This document shows positions 43,031 to 55,547 of a stretch of DNA of 64,000 bases, piece by piece. Position 1 is the stretch's first letter. Every line of letters starts with the position of its first letter. The notes beneath the pieces are model-generated. The model had not been told where the DNA came from, did no database searches, and saw nothing but the letters and a program-made list of their open reading frames with translations. The stretch covers positions 1 through 64,000 of the forward strand of contig JACKDL010000008.1 in the NCBI GenBank assembly GCA_020633555.1. Reading direction: 5' to 3'. Made by a program: the position numbers and the translations under genes. Origin of the DNA: Myxococcales bacterium (GTDB lineage: Bacteria > Myxococcota_A > Bradymonadia > UBA7976 > UBA1532).

Positions 43031-44692
43031 ATGTCGACGATCCGCGGGCGCCTGACCGCCCTCGCTCTGCTGGCTGGTCTGACCGGCGTGGCCTGTGACG
43101 ACGCGGTCCTGGACGCCGGGCAAGGCAGCATCCGCGAGGCCAGCGCCGAGGCCAGCGCCGGCGAGCTGATGTACCTGGTGGATCCGGCCGCCGTGCAGGC
43201 CCGCTTCGCCGCCGGGCCCGCCCGCTTCGAGCCCACCCGCACCTGGACCACCGTGGATCTGGCCCTGCGCACCCAGGCCCCCGAGGCGCTGACCTGGCGC
43301 GCCGAGTTCCCCGATGGCACCGCCACCCCGTGGCAGCCGCTGCCGGCGCTGCAGGGCGACGTGCCCGATGTGGCCGCCGTGCTCACCACCGAGCGACCCG
43401 CCCGCGCGCTGGGGCTGCGGGGCCCCGGCAGCCTCGAGTTCGCCCGCATGGAGTTCTTCGCGGAGTACCGGCCCGAGGGGGCCCACCCGGGCCACGACGA
43501 CGACCCCCACTTCGCCGAGGATCACGAGGACGAGACCGCCACGGTCACCGACGAGTTCGCCGACAAGCGCGCCCGCGCCGGGCGCTGGCAGCCCCCGGCC
43601 AACGGCGGCAGCGCCTACGTGCCCTACACCGGCGCGCCCTCGTGGAGTGGGGGCCGCAACTGCACCGGCGGCCTCACCGCCGGCGCCCGGGAGGTGGGCC
43701 GCTACCTGGTGGACCACTTCCAGGGGGCCCGCTCGTTCCAGGGCTACGCGTGCCGCCAGATCCGCGGCAGCTCGGGCATGAGCGTGCACGGCACCGGCCG
43801 GGCCATCGACGTGTTCGTGCCGCTCAGCGGCGGTGAGGCCGACAACGACCTGGGCGATCCCATCGGCAACTGGCTCATCGAGCACGCCGACGAGATCGGC
43901 ATCCAGCTCATCATCTGGGACCGCACCATCTGGAGCGGCAGCCGCAGCCCGGGCAGCAAGGCCCGCTACTACAGCGGCGCCCACCCCCACCACGACCACC
44001 TGCACATCGAGCTGACCCCCGAGGCCGCCCGGCGCGCCACCCGCTTCTTCGGCGGCAACGTCAGCCCGCCCGCGGGCGGCGGGGGGGCCGGTCCGGCCGC
44101 CTGCAACAGCGCCACCCTGGGCCGCAGCATCCCCGACGGCCAGTGCGTGCAGATGGCCTACGAGCGCTGCGGGGGCACCTGCAACTGGGCGCGCTGCACC
44201 GACGGGAGCTGGCAGTGCACCGACATCGGCGACTGCGGCGAGCTGCACGGCAACGGCGCCTGCGCGCCGGCCCCCGCGCTCGCCGATCCCGCGCCGGCCG
44301 AGCCTGCGCCGCCCGCACCTGCGCCCGCCGGGGCGAGCTGCTACAGCCGCACCCTGGGCCAGGACGTGCCCGACGGGCAGTGCGTGCAGATGGCCTACGA
44401 CGCCTGCGGCGGCACCTGCCGCTGGGCCCGCTGCGACGACGGCGGCTGGACCTGCACGGCCACCTGCGGCGAGGAGCACCCCCACGCCGCCTGCGCCCCC
44501 CAGCCCGCCCCCAGCGGCGATCCGTGCTGGAGCCGCACCCTGGGCCGCAACGTGCCGGACGGCGAGTATGTGCAGATGGCCTACGACGCCTGCGGCGGCG
44601 CCTGCCGCTACGCCCGCTGCGACGACGGGAGCTGGAGCTGCGCGCAGCCCGCCGGCGGCGACCCGCGCCACCCCCACGCTCAGTGCCGCTGA
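43031..44692 (+). CDS. Extensin-like/M15-type peptidase lipoprotein with three cysteine-rich repeats
   Basis: A 553-residue protein. The signal ends in lipobox GVAC. Residues 60-160 form a beta domain of unknown type. Residues 180-345 resemble the extensin-like C-terminal and D,D-carboxypeptidase (M15) fold: CRQIRGSSGMSVHGTGRAID supplies the zinc-site H-x6-D, and AHPHHDHLHIEL supplies the late histidine. It is followed by three copies of a 50-residue Cys/Trp module (TLGRSIPDGQCVQMAYERCG, TLGQDVPDGQCVQMAYDACG, TLGRNVPDGEYVQMAYDACG) separated by Ala/Pro linkers, probably a binding domain for wall or surface sugars. In the third copy one conserved Cys is Tyr. Expected role: peptidoglycan remodelling or attack on other cells. 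Confidence 0.88.
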   Translation: MSTIRGRLTALALLAGLTGVACDDAVLDAGQGSIREASAEASAGELMYLVDPAAVQARFAAGPARFEPTRTWTTVDLALRTQAPEALTWRAEFPDGTATPWQPLPALQGDVPDVAAVLTTERPARALGLRGPGSLEFARMEFFAEYRPEGAHPGHDDDPHFAEDHEDETATVTDEFADKRARAGRWQPPANGGSAYVPYTGAPSWSGGRNCTGGLTAGAREVGRYLVDHFQGARSFQGYACRQIRGSSGMSVHGTGRAIDVFVPLSGGEADNDLGDPIGNWLIEHADEIGIQLIIWDRTIWSGSRSPGSKARYYSGAHPHHDHLHIELTPEAARRATRFFGGNVSPPAGGGGAGPAACNSATLGRSIPDGQCVQMAYERCGGTCNWARCTDGSWQCTDIGDCGELHGNGACAPAPALADPAPAEPAPPAPAPAGASCYSRTLGQDVPDGQCVQMAYDACGGTCRWARCDDGGWTCTATCGEEHPHAACAPQPAPSGDPCWSRTLGRNVPDGEYVQMAYDACGGACRYARCDDGSWSCAQPAGGDPRHPHAQCR

Positions 44693-44781
44693 TCCTGCCC
44701 CGGCTCGGCTGAGGCCCCCGCCCTTCTCCCCCGAACGCCGCCTGGGGTAGGGTCCGCGCGACACCCGCCGAGGACCCCCCA

Positions 44782-45660
44782 ATGCGCCGAGCCCTTGCCC
44801 TCCTGATCGCCACTGGCCTGTGCGCCGCGGGCCCCGCCCACGCCGAGCCCGAGCCCGAGCCCTACCTGCAGACCTACGGCATGCCCATCGGCCTCACCGT
44901 CGGCGGGGCGGGCCTGTTTCTCGCGGCGCAACAGGTGGACGGCGGGCTGCACCCGCTGATCGGTCCGGGCTACACCGCCGATGCCCCGCACGCCGACATC
45001 GACCACGACTACACGGCCGGCGAGCAGGTGTCGAAGGAGGCCCTGGCGCTGGGCCTGGGCATCAGCTTCCTGGCCAGCCCCCTGCTCGCCGTGGGCGAGG
45101 ACGACGCCTGGTGGGTCGCGCACGATGGCGCCCTGGGCTTCGTGGGCACCGTGGTGAGCACCCTGGCCATCACCGAGGTGGCGAAGAACGCCGTGGGGCG
45201 GCTGCGGCCCGACTACGCGGGCCGGGTGCGGCACTGCGCCGCCCACCCCACCGCGGGCGCCTGTGAGGACGGCAGCCTGCTGGCGGACGGCCGCAAGAGC
45301 TTCCCGTCGGGCCACTCGTCCACGGCCTTTGCGGCGGCCACCTGGCTGTCGCTGCGGCTGGGCGGGCGCTTCATCTGGCGGGACGACAGCCCCACCTACG
45401 CCCGCATCGGGGCCGGCGCCGCGGCCGCCGGCCTGCTGGCAGGGGCCAGCTACGTCGCGTGGACCCGGGTGGACGACCACTGGCACAACCCCAGCGACGT
45501 GGTGACCGGGGGCGCCATTGGCGTCGGAATGGCCGCCGCCTGGTACTTCTGGCTCTTCGACGGCCAGGGCAAGCCCCGCAGCCGCAAGCGCCGCAGCGAG
45601 GGCGCCACCATGAACCTGGCCGTGGCCCCCGGCATGCTCACGGCCGCCGGCACGTTCTGA
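44782..45660 (+). CDS. PAP2 family phosphatase
   Basis: A 292-residue protein with a cleavable signal (MRRALALLIATGLCAAG, ending AHA). The PAP2 catalytic motifs are complete: KNAVGRLRPD, SFPSGHSSTAF and ASYVAWTRVDDHWHNPSDV, giving the Lys/Arg pair, Ser-Gly-His and the His/Asp charge relay. An insertion between motifs 1 and 2 carries two cysteines (HCAAHPTAGACED). Five or six helices are visible. Such proteins dephosphorylate phosphatidate, undecaprenyl diphosphate or lipid A in the envelope; the substrate is not resolved here. Confidence 0.93.
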   Translation: MRRALALLIATGLCAAGPAHAEPEPEPYLQTYGMPIGLTVGGAGLFLAAQQVDGGLHPLIGPGYTADAPHADIDHDYTAGEQVSKEALALGLGISFLASPLLAVGEDDAWWVAHDGALGFVGTVVSTLAITEVAKNAVGRLRPDYAGRVRHCAAHPTAGACEDGSLLADGRKSFPSGHSSTAFAAATWLSLRLGGRFIWRDDSPTYARIGAGAAAAGLLAGASYVAWTRVDDHWHNPSDVVTGGAIGVGMAAAWYFWLFDGQGKPRSRKRRSEGATMNLAVAPGMLTAAGTF

Positions 45661-45669
45661 GCGCGCGCC

Positions 45670-48600
45670 TCAGATCACCTCCGAGGGCTCGCTGAGGCCC
45701 GAGGGATCGTCCAGATCCACCGGCGGCCCCGCCACCACCCGGAAGCCCACCCCGTCGCTGTGCCAGGCCGGCTCCTCGCTGGAGTGCCACCACACCTGCA
45801 GCACCTCTTTGCTGCCCAGGAAGTAGCCGCCGCGCAGGGCCCGCCCGCCCGTGTCGGGATCGGGGTCCAGGCACCACTCGTCCACGTTGCCGGCCTGATC
45901 GAGCGCGCCGTAGGGGCCCTGGCCCGCCGGGAAGCAACCGACCGGCGTGGTGCCGTCGCGGGCCCGCAGGCGCCACCAGTTGGCGGCGTCGCCCCGCCAG
46001 GCGTCGCCCCACGGGTAGCGCCGCGTGGGCGCGGGGTTGCGGCGGCCGTCCGCCAGGGTCTGGCCGCCTCGGGCGGCCTTCTCCCACTCGTCCGTGGTGG
46101 GCAGCCGCCACACCAGCCCGTCGCGGCGGGGCTGCTCACGGTTGAGCCACGCGCAGAAGGCGCAGGCCTCGTACCAGTCCACCTCGGTCACCGGGTGGTT
46201 GCGGTGCGCGTCGAGCTGCCGCCGGTACTGGGTCAGCCCGCGCTGCGGGGGCGCGCCGGCCCGCCACAGGCTCGGATCGTCGTAGCCCCCGGCATCCATG
46301 AAGGCCGCGAACTGCCCCCGAGTGACCGGGAACCGCGCCACCCGGAAGAACGGCAGGTGCCAGGCCTGCAGCGGCGCCTCGTGGGCGCCGCCCGGATCGC
46401 CGCGGGTGAAAGGCCCGGCGGGCACCGCCAGCAGGTGCGCGTCGTCCGTCCAGCCCAGCCGCGGATCCCCATAGGCCCCCAGGGCCTCGCCCATCCAGGC
46501 GCGGGGCTCCACCCCGCCGGGCTGGGCGGGGTCGCCCAGCAGGGCCACCAGCCGGGGCGCCACCGCCGCCGCCAGCTCGGCCAGATCGGCGATCTGGTAG
46601 GCCTTCAGATCCAGCAGCGCCTGGGCCACCACACCGTGCGCCCGGGCCCGGTCCTCGGGGGTCCGGCGCTGATCGGCGGCGTCGGCCAGGTGAGCCACCA
46701 GCTTGCGGCCCTGCACCCCGGCGTCCTTGGCTTTGTAGCCCACCGCCAGCAGCACCACCTCGCGCCACCAGGGGTCGTGCAGGCGGGCCGCCAGCACCTG
46801 GGCGGCGTCCTCGCGCTCGTCGCACAGGTGCCGGGCGGTCAGGTACTCCTGGAAGGTCAGGTGGCGGAAGCGCCAGGCCCGCTGCCCCTCGGGCACCAGC
46901 AGCCCCGAGCGGCCCCCCAGCAGGTCCAGCAGGGCCTCGGCGCCCTCCTGATCGGGGCGCTCGTGATCGGGGAAGGCCTCGCGGATGCGGGCGATGGCGG
47001 GGCCCCGCTCCAGGGTCTGCCCGCCCGCCTCGCCCTGCTGGTGGATCTCGTGGGCCAGCCGCTGCAGCAGGCGCACCTTCTTCGCCCGCGACAGCCCCCC
47101 CGCCAGGCGGGCGCCGGCCTCCTCCTTGGCGTCGTCCCAGCGCCCGCTCAGGGCCTGCACGCAGTGCTCGTACAGCTCGGCCCGGCGCTCGGGCAGATCC
47201 CCCAGGGTGTGGTGGACGATGGCGGTGGCGATGAGCGTGATGGGCGTGCGGGTCAGCGGGTTGTCGGCAATGCGATCCAGCAGGTCGCGGGCCTTGCGCT
47301 TCGCGTCGCGGGCGTCGGGGATGAGCGCGCCGTACCACGCCTGCACGAACCGCTCGATCTGATCGGGCTCCAGGGGCTGGACCCGCACCGTCGTCAGCCC
47401 CGCCCGCTCGAAGGCGAGCCGCTCGGCCGGGCCCAGGCCCGCCGGCCGGCTGGTGACGCCGTACCAGCACTCATCGAAGCGGTGGACGAAGTCGCGCACA
47501 CAGCGGGCCGCCCGCTCGCGCTCCAGGGCCACGGGCACCTCGTCCAGGCCGTCCAGGAGCACGGCCACCTCGCCCGCGGCCAGCGCGGGCTCGATCCACC
47601 CGTCGCCCCCCGCGTGGTGGGCCAGACTGGCGCGCAGGTAGTCCAGCAGCAGCTCGGCGCCCCCCTGCGCGAAGCGCTCGGGGCGGTGGGTCAGCCAGGC
47701 CCAGAATCGGCGCATGGGCACCAGCACCGGCAGGGGGAACGGGTGCTCGAAGCCCAGCGCTTCGGCCACCTCGGGCTTGCCCCGGCAGGCGTCCACCAGC
47801 GCCACGGCCACGTGCTGCAGGGTGGTGCTCTTGCCCGTGCCCGGATCGCCCTGCACCAGCACCTTGCGGCCCCGGGCGATGGCCAGCTCCAGGTCCAGGG
47901 TCTGCAGCCCGCGCACCACCGCGTCGAAGTCCCGCTCGGGGGCCGCCTGCAGCCGCTGCCACGAGTGGTGGGCCGCCCGGTCGGTGATGGCGCTGTCGGG
48001 CACGCCCACCGCCTGCAGCGCCGCGCGCACCTCGGCCAGGATCGGCCCGTCGGCGGTTGCGTCGGGCGGGGTGCTCAGCAGCCGCCGCCGCAGCACATCC
48101 ACGGTGCGGTGGTCGCTGGGCCCCTGCGCCTGGGGGTGCTGGCTGTGCAGCGACACGTAGATGGACCGCACGCTCACCGCCGCCTGCGCCCGGTCCTTCA
48201 GCAGGCCGGTGAGCAGCACGTAGCCCCACTCGTCCTCCACGTGGCGCAGGTAGCCCTCCAGGTCGGGGGGCCGGCGACTGGCCATCGACGGGCTGGCGCT
48301 CAGGCGCTCGGCGGTGGGCAGCGCCCGGGGCAGCGCGACGGCCCGGCGGGGTCCCTCGACCCAACGCCCGTCGGGGCCCGGCGTCAGCGGCGTCAGCGCC
48401 ACGTGATCGGCGTGCAGATCGGCCCAGACCGCCCCGTGGTTCACCCCCGGCGCGCCGATCCAGCGCCCCGCGTCCGGCGCCCCGGGCCCGTGCAGCAGCA
48501 GGTCGCAGCCCGCCTCGAAGCGGGGCTGCACGTCGGCCTGCTCGAAGTCGGCCCACAGCGCGGGCGGGTGATGCACCAGGCCCAGCACCAGATCGGGGCG

Positions 48601-49203
48601 CCCCTCGGCGGTCAGCTCGGTCAGCGCGGCCGCCAGGGGCGCGCGCCCCACCACCAGGTGCCCCACGGCCGCGTCCTCGTGGGCCAGCCAGGCGCTGTTG
48701 ATGCCCGCCAGGCCCACGCTCACGCCCGCCACCGTCAGCCGGCGGGCCAGGAAGGGGTGATCGGCGTCGGGCAGGCTGTTGAACACCCGCTTGTGGAACT
48801 GCAGGAAGGGCTTGAAGCGCCGCAGCGCCACCGCCACGTCCTCGCGCTCGGCGAAGAACTCGGCGGCCGCCTGGGCGTCGGGCACGTTCAGCACGAAGCG
48901 CCGGCTCACCCGCCCGCGATCCACGTCGCGGTTGCCCGGCACCGCCACCAGCCGCCCCATGGGGAGCTGGGTGGCCCGCGCCAGCGCGTTCAGCGCCGCC
49001 TCGACCTCGGCGTACTCGCCCTCGGCCCCGGTGCGGGCCAGATCGCCCGTCAGCAGCACCAGATCGGGACGCAGGTGGGCCAGCTCGCCCCCGGGCGCCA
49101 GCGCCTTCAGCAGGCCGTGGAAGGCCGGCGGGGGGCCGCCGACCCCGACGGCCAACTGGCCCAGGTGCAGCCAGCGCAGCCGCGGCCGGGTGGGCGCCGT
49201 CAC
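45670..49203 (-). CDS. Degenerate metallophosphoesterase - NACHT NTPase - FGE/SUMF1-like fusion, defence-type STAND protein
   Basis: A protein of 1177 residues. Residues 8-290 have a calcineurin-like phosphoesterase fold with VLLTGDLARTG (53-54) and AVPGNRDVD (90-93), but the first D-x-H is LHLGQLA and the final GHxH is LHGPGAPD, so the metal site looks broken. Residues 440-620 are a NACHT NTPase with Walker A GDPGTGKST (452-460) and Walker B VLLDGLDEVP. Residues 620-900 are helical repeats including HLTFQEYLTARHL. Residues 925-1165 are FGE-sulfatase/SUMF1-like (VTEVDWYEACAFCAWLN, RLPTTDEWEKAARGG, YPWGDAW, GNVDEW, RALRGG). This is the plan of STAND immune proteins: effector or adaptor, NTPase, sensor. 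The GTG start overlaps the KAP gene stop codon by 4 bp. The family plan is known; the exact combination with KAP is inferred to be a unit. Confidence 0.9.
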   Translation of the reverse strand: MTAPTRPRLRWLHLGQLAVGVGGPPPAFHGLLKALAPGGELAHLRPDLVLLTGDLARTGAEGEYAEVEAALNALARATQLPMGRLVAVPGNRDVDRGRVSRRFVLNVPDAQAAAEFFAEREDVAVALRRFKPFLQFHKRVFNSLPDADHPFLARRLTVAGVSVGLAGINSAWLAHEDAAVGHLVVGRAPLAAALTELTAEGRPDLVLGLVHHPPALWADFEQADVQPRFEAGCDLLLHGPGAPDAGRWIGAPGVNHGAVWADLHADHVALTPLTPGPDGRWVEGPRRAVALPRALPTAERLSASPSMASRRPPDLEGYLRHVEDEWGYVLLTGLLKDRAQAAVSVRSIYVSLHSQHPQAQGPSDHRTVDVLRRRLLSTPPDATADGPILAEVRAALQAVGVPDSAITDRAAHHSWQRLQAAPERDFDAVVRGLQTLDLELAIARGRKVLVQGDPGTGKSTTLQHVAVALVDACRGKPEVAEALGFEHPFPLPVLVPMRRFWAWLTHRPERFAQGGAELLLDYLRASLAHHAGGDGWIEPALAAGEVAVLLDGLDEVPVALERERAARCVRDFVHRFDECWYGVTSRPAGLGPAERLAFERAGLTTVRVQPLEPDQIERFVQAWYGALIPDARDAKRKARDLLDRIADNPLTRTPITLIATAIVHHTLGDLPERRAELYEHCVQALSGRWDDAKEEAGARLAGGLSRAKKVRLLQRLAHEIHQQGEAGGQTLERGPAIARIREAFPDHERPDQEGAEALLDLLGGRSGLLVPEGQRAWRFRHLTFQEYLTARHLCDEREDAAQVLAARLHDPWWREVVLLAVGYKAKDAGVQGRKLVAHLADAADQRRTPEDRARAHGVVAQALLDLKAYQIADLAELAAAVAPRLVALLGDPAQPGGVEPRAWMGEALGAYGDPRLGWTDDAHLLAVPAGPFTRGDPGGAHEAPLQAWHLPFFRVARFPVTRGQFAAFMDAGGYDDPSLWRAGAPPQRGLTQYRRQLDAHRNHPVTEVDWYEACAFCAWLNREQPRRDGLVWRLPTTDEWEKAARGGQTLADGRRNPAPTRRYPWGDAWRGDAANWWRLRARDGTTPVGCFPAGQGPYGALDQAGNVDEWCLDPDPDTGGRALRGGYFLGSKEVLQVWWHSSEEPAWHSDGVGFRVVAGPPVDLDDPSGLSEPSEVI

Positions 49204-50495
49204 AGGCCCGCGCTGCGCAGCAGGTGGTCGAAGTCCGCCACCGTGGCCAGGGTGCCCGCCGGCGATCGCGTGAGCTCAGCCTTGATCTGCACCCCGCGGA
49301 ACAGCTCGCCCACGAACCGCCCGAAGCCGGGCATGTCGGCCAGGAGCTGCCCCTCGTGGCTCAACTCGCCGGCCTGCCCCACCAGCGTGCGCTGCAGCGC
49401 GCCCAGCTCCACGTCCGACGCCCGGCGCACGTAATAGCGGAAGCCCCGGTAGCGCTCGGCCCCCGCCACCCACAGCAGCCAGCGGCGCAGCCGCACCGGG
49501 TCGTCCACCGCCGCCAGCGCGTCGCGGCGCCGGTCGCTGGCCACCAGCAGATCCAGGCGGTTCAGCACCCGGGTGATCACCCGCGGGTTGGCGAACATGG
49601 GCTGGCCCAGCACCTCCAGGGCCGTGAGCAGCCCGTCGCTGCTCGAGGTGCCGAAGGGCGCCGTCAGCCGGTCCAGATCCGAACCCATCTGGTTGACCAC
49701 GAACTGCTTCAGATCCCCGTGCTCGACGGGCGGCACCTCCAGCGCCAGGTCGAAGATCTTCTCCAGGTAGTTCTCGCCCGTGAACCCCGTGCTCCCCGGG
49801 TAGCGCTGGCGGATGGCCTCGCCCACGATGTGCCGGTCGACGGCGAACACGAACACGGCGCGGGTGTCGGGCTCGCCGCACATCAGCAGCTTCACCGCCT
49901 CGATGAGCTCCACCACGCTGTCGGGCAGGCAGCGATCCAGGTCATCCAGGAACACCACCAGCCGCCCCTGGGGGCTGTCGGCCAGGCACTCGTCCACCAG
50001 CGCCTTGAAGCGGCGCCGCACCAGCGCCACGGGATCGCCGCCGCCCGTGCTCTTGGTGAGCTGCTTGAGCTCCTTGCCCACGTCGATGCGGCCCAGCAGC
50101 TTGTCCAGATCGCCGCCCAGCAGCGACACGGCGCCCACCCGGATGCCCACCAGCGCGATGAACTTCACCAGCGCCTCGGCCAGGTCCAGCAGCTTGCGCT
50201 TGCGCTCTTCGCTGCGGGCCGGGCCGGCGGCCACGGCGTACAGCAACGGCCCCACGATGTCTTTGGTGCGCTCGTACGGCCAGGGATCGAACCACACCGT
50301 GTCCTGGGGCCGGGCAGCGAAGGCCGAGTGCATCAGCGTGGTCTTGCCGCTGCCCCAGGGCCCGTACACCGCCACGCACGCCGGCGCCGGCACGCGCGCG
50401 ATGGCCTGCTCCAGCGTCTCGAGCGCGGCCCCCTGTCCCAACAGATCGTGGGCGCGGTCGATGACCACCTTCTCGCCCTTCAGCAGCGGCCGCAT
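49200..50495 (-). CDS. KAP family P-loop NTPase
   Basis: A protein of 431 residues from the ATG at 50495 (MRPLLKGEKVVIDRAHDLLG), preceded by GGGGGAG; the longer in-frame extension to 50618 runs into the divergent promoter. Walker A is GPWGSGKTT (45-53), followed by the KAP-typical VWFDPWPYER. A hydrophobic stretch (LVKFIALVGIRVGAVSLL) between Walker A and B may be the membrane insertion seen in this family. Walker B is RLVVFLDDLDRCLP, then the sensor region VFVFAVDRHIVGEAI and an NPRVITRVLNRL helix. KAP NTPases are membrane-associated STAND-like ATPases common in anti-phage loci. It is translationally coupled to the NACHT gene. Confidence 0.92.
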   Translation of the reverse strand: MRPLLKGEKVVIDRAHDLLGQGAALETLEQAIARVPAPACVAVYGPWGSGKTTLMHSAFAARPQDTVWFDPWPYERTKDIVGPLLYAVAAGPARSEERKRKLLDLAEALVKFIALVGIRVGAVSLLGGDLDKLLGRIDVGKELKQLTKSTGGGDPVALVRRRFKALVDECLADSPQGRLVVFLDDLDRCLPDSVVELIEAVKLLMCGEPDTRAVFVFAVDRHIVGEAIRQRYPGSTGFTGENYLEKIFDLALEVPPVEHGDLKQFVVNQMGSDLDRLTAPFGTSSSDGLLTALEVLGQPMFANPRVITRVLNRLDLLVASDRRRDALAAVDDPVRLRRWLLWVAGAERYRGFRYYVRRASDVELGALQRTLVGQAGELSHEGQLLADMPGFGRFVGELFRGVQIKAELTRSPAGTLATVADFDHLLRSAGL

Positions 50496-50597
50496 GCGCA
50501 CGCTCCCCCTCTGGCCGGTGTGTGACGGTGGTGTAGCGCGCCGTGCCTCGGGCTGCCAGCCGTTCGGCTTGCCGGGGCGGCTTGAGCGCGCTAAGTA

Positions 50598-50621
50598 CCG
50601 TTGATTCTTGGTCGTCAACCG
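50598..50621. promoter_or_regulatory. Imperfect 24-bp palindrome between KAP and acyl-CoA ligase genes
   Basis: CCGTTGA-N10-TCAACCG, six of seven arm bases matching. It lies 23 bases before the ligase start and 103 bases before the KAP start, so it could be an operator for either. The spacing (TTGA-N10-TCAA) does not fit FNR. A TetR-type fatty-acid regulator is one possibility. Confidence 0.35.
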
Positions 50622-50643
50622 ATGAGGGGAAGGGAGACTTCCG

Positions 50644-52455
<1,812 letters not shown>

Positions 52456-52475
52456 TCCCCCCGGGGCGGCGCGGC

Positions 52476-52504
52476 TTTACTCGCCCGCCCCTTCCCACTA
52501 TGGT
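52476..52504 (+). promoter_or_regulatory. Candidate sigma-70 promoter of the RNA helicase gene
   Basis: TTTACT, a 17-base spacer and TATGGT; each box matches four of six consensus bases with ideal spacing. It gives a leader of about 50 bases before the helicase start. Confidence 0.45.
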
Positions 52505-52513
52505 CCGCGCCGC

Positions 52514-52538
52514 GCGCTGCCTGCGTTTGAGGCGGCGC
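52514..52538 (+). promoter_or_regulatory. Leader stem-loop and six-codon ORF ahead of the helicase
   Basis: An 8-bp stem (GCGCTGCC/GGCGGCGC, one G-U pair, 9-base loop) lies in the helicase leader. Just after it, 52544-52564 reads ATG-Ala-Gly-Pro-Ser-Phe-TGA, whose stop codon overlaps the TTG start of the helicase. This could couple translation. One extra T in the TTTT run would instead fuse the ATG to the helicase frame. Confidence 0.35.
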
Positions 52539-52560
52539 ACCCCATGGCAGGACCCTCCTT

Positions 52561-54234
<1,674 letters not shown>

Positions 54235-55547
54235 CCGCGCCCCCCGACGCCTCCGCCGGCGACGCCCGCGCGGATGCACCAGACGGGGGCATGGACGGCG
54301 GCCCCTCGGACTGGTCCCCCCCAGACGGCTGGATCCTGCCCGATGCCCAGCACCTCGCGGATCTGGCGGCACCGGTCGACCACGGCCGGCCTGCCGACGC
54401 GGCCCTCGACGCCCACCTGCCCGACGCCGCCCTCCCGCCCGACGCCGGCGTCATGTCGCCCCTGGAAGAAGGCCCCGCCACCCCGGGCGAACACCAGGGC
54501 ACAGTGTGGGCCGCCGAGGGCCTGACGCTGGCGCCGGGCGTGGACGCCGGCGAGTTCGTCAGCGCCCCACGGCCCACTCCGCCCGACCAGGGCTGGGCGC
54601 GCCTGCGCTGGGCGCCCGCCGTGCCCTATGGCCACGCGCTGGCGAACGCCGGGGCGCCGCTGGTGGACTTTCCCGAAGGCCAGGTGTCACAGGCCGGCCT
54701 GCGGCTGCTGCTCCACCTGGACGATCCCGACGTGTGGGACGCCGGCCCGCTGGACCTGCCGGTGCAGGTCGTGGGCGGGCACGAGGTGGCGGGCCTGTTC
54801 CGCGACGCCTGGCATCTGCCCGGCACCGACCGGATCACCGTGCCGGCCGAGGCGGTGCGCTTCGGCGCGCAGGACTTCACCTGGGCCACCTTCGCGAAGA
54901 TCACCCCCTGCGCGGGCCGCAACGGGGTGCTGCTGGGGGGCGAAGGCGTCGCTCGCCTGCCCGCCCACGCCTGGCTCGGCTGCCAGGCCGATGACCCCTG
55001 CCCCGGCCCGGGCCTGGGCGGCACCTTCCGCCCCCGCCTGGGCTCGTCAGCGGACGAGTGCGCCGGCGCCCTGCCCGACGACGATCGCTGGCACCACCTG
55101 GCGGTGATCAAGCAGGCGAACCGCCTGCGCTTCTTCATGGACGGGGCGCTCGCCCACGAGGCCAACCCCGACCTGAGCGGTGACTTCAACCTGGACGGGT
55201 TCTTCCAGATCGGCGCCTTCGACGGGGGCTACCCGCTGACGGCCTCGGTGGAGGAGCTGGCGATCTGGGCCCGCGCCCTGAGCCCGGGCGAGATCGCGGC
55301 CCTGTCGGCGCGGGGCCTGGGGCGCGCCGAGCTGTGGGCCCGCGGCTGCCCCTCCACCGACGACTGCGGCGACCAGCCCTTCGCGCGGCTGGCGGAGCAG
55401 CCCGGCGGCCCCGGCTTCTGGATGGACGCCCTGCCCCGGCTCTACCCCGCGGTGCAGTTCAAGGTGGTGCTGCGCCGCGAGTCGGGCCCGCCACCGGTGG
55501 TCCGGCGGATCATCCTCGAGGCGGACTGAGCCCCGCGGCCGCCCGGA

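Noticed and set aside
45657..45673. CTGAG-N7-CTCAG palindrome between the PAP2 and NACHT genes as a bidirectional terminator
   Set aside because: Three of the five base pairs are the two stop codons themselves, the stem is short and there is no T-run.
45920..46440. Formylglycine-generating sulfatase-maturation activity for the NACHT protein C-terminus
   Set aside because: The FGE-like fold is common as a non-catalytic sensor in STAND proteins, and there is no sulfatase gene in the window; an enzymatic role is not supported.
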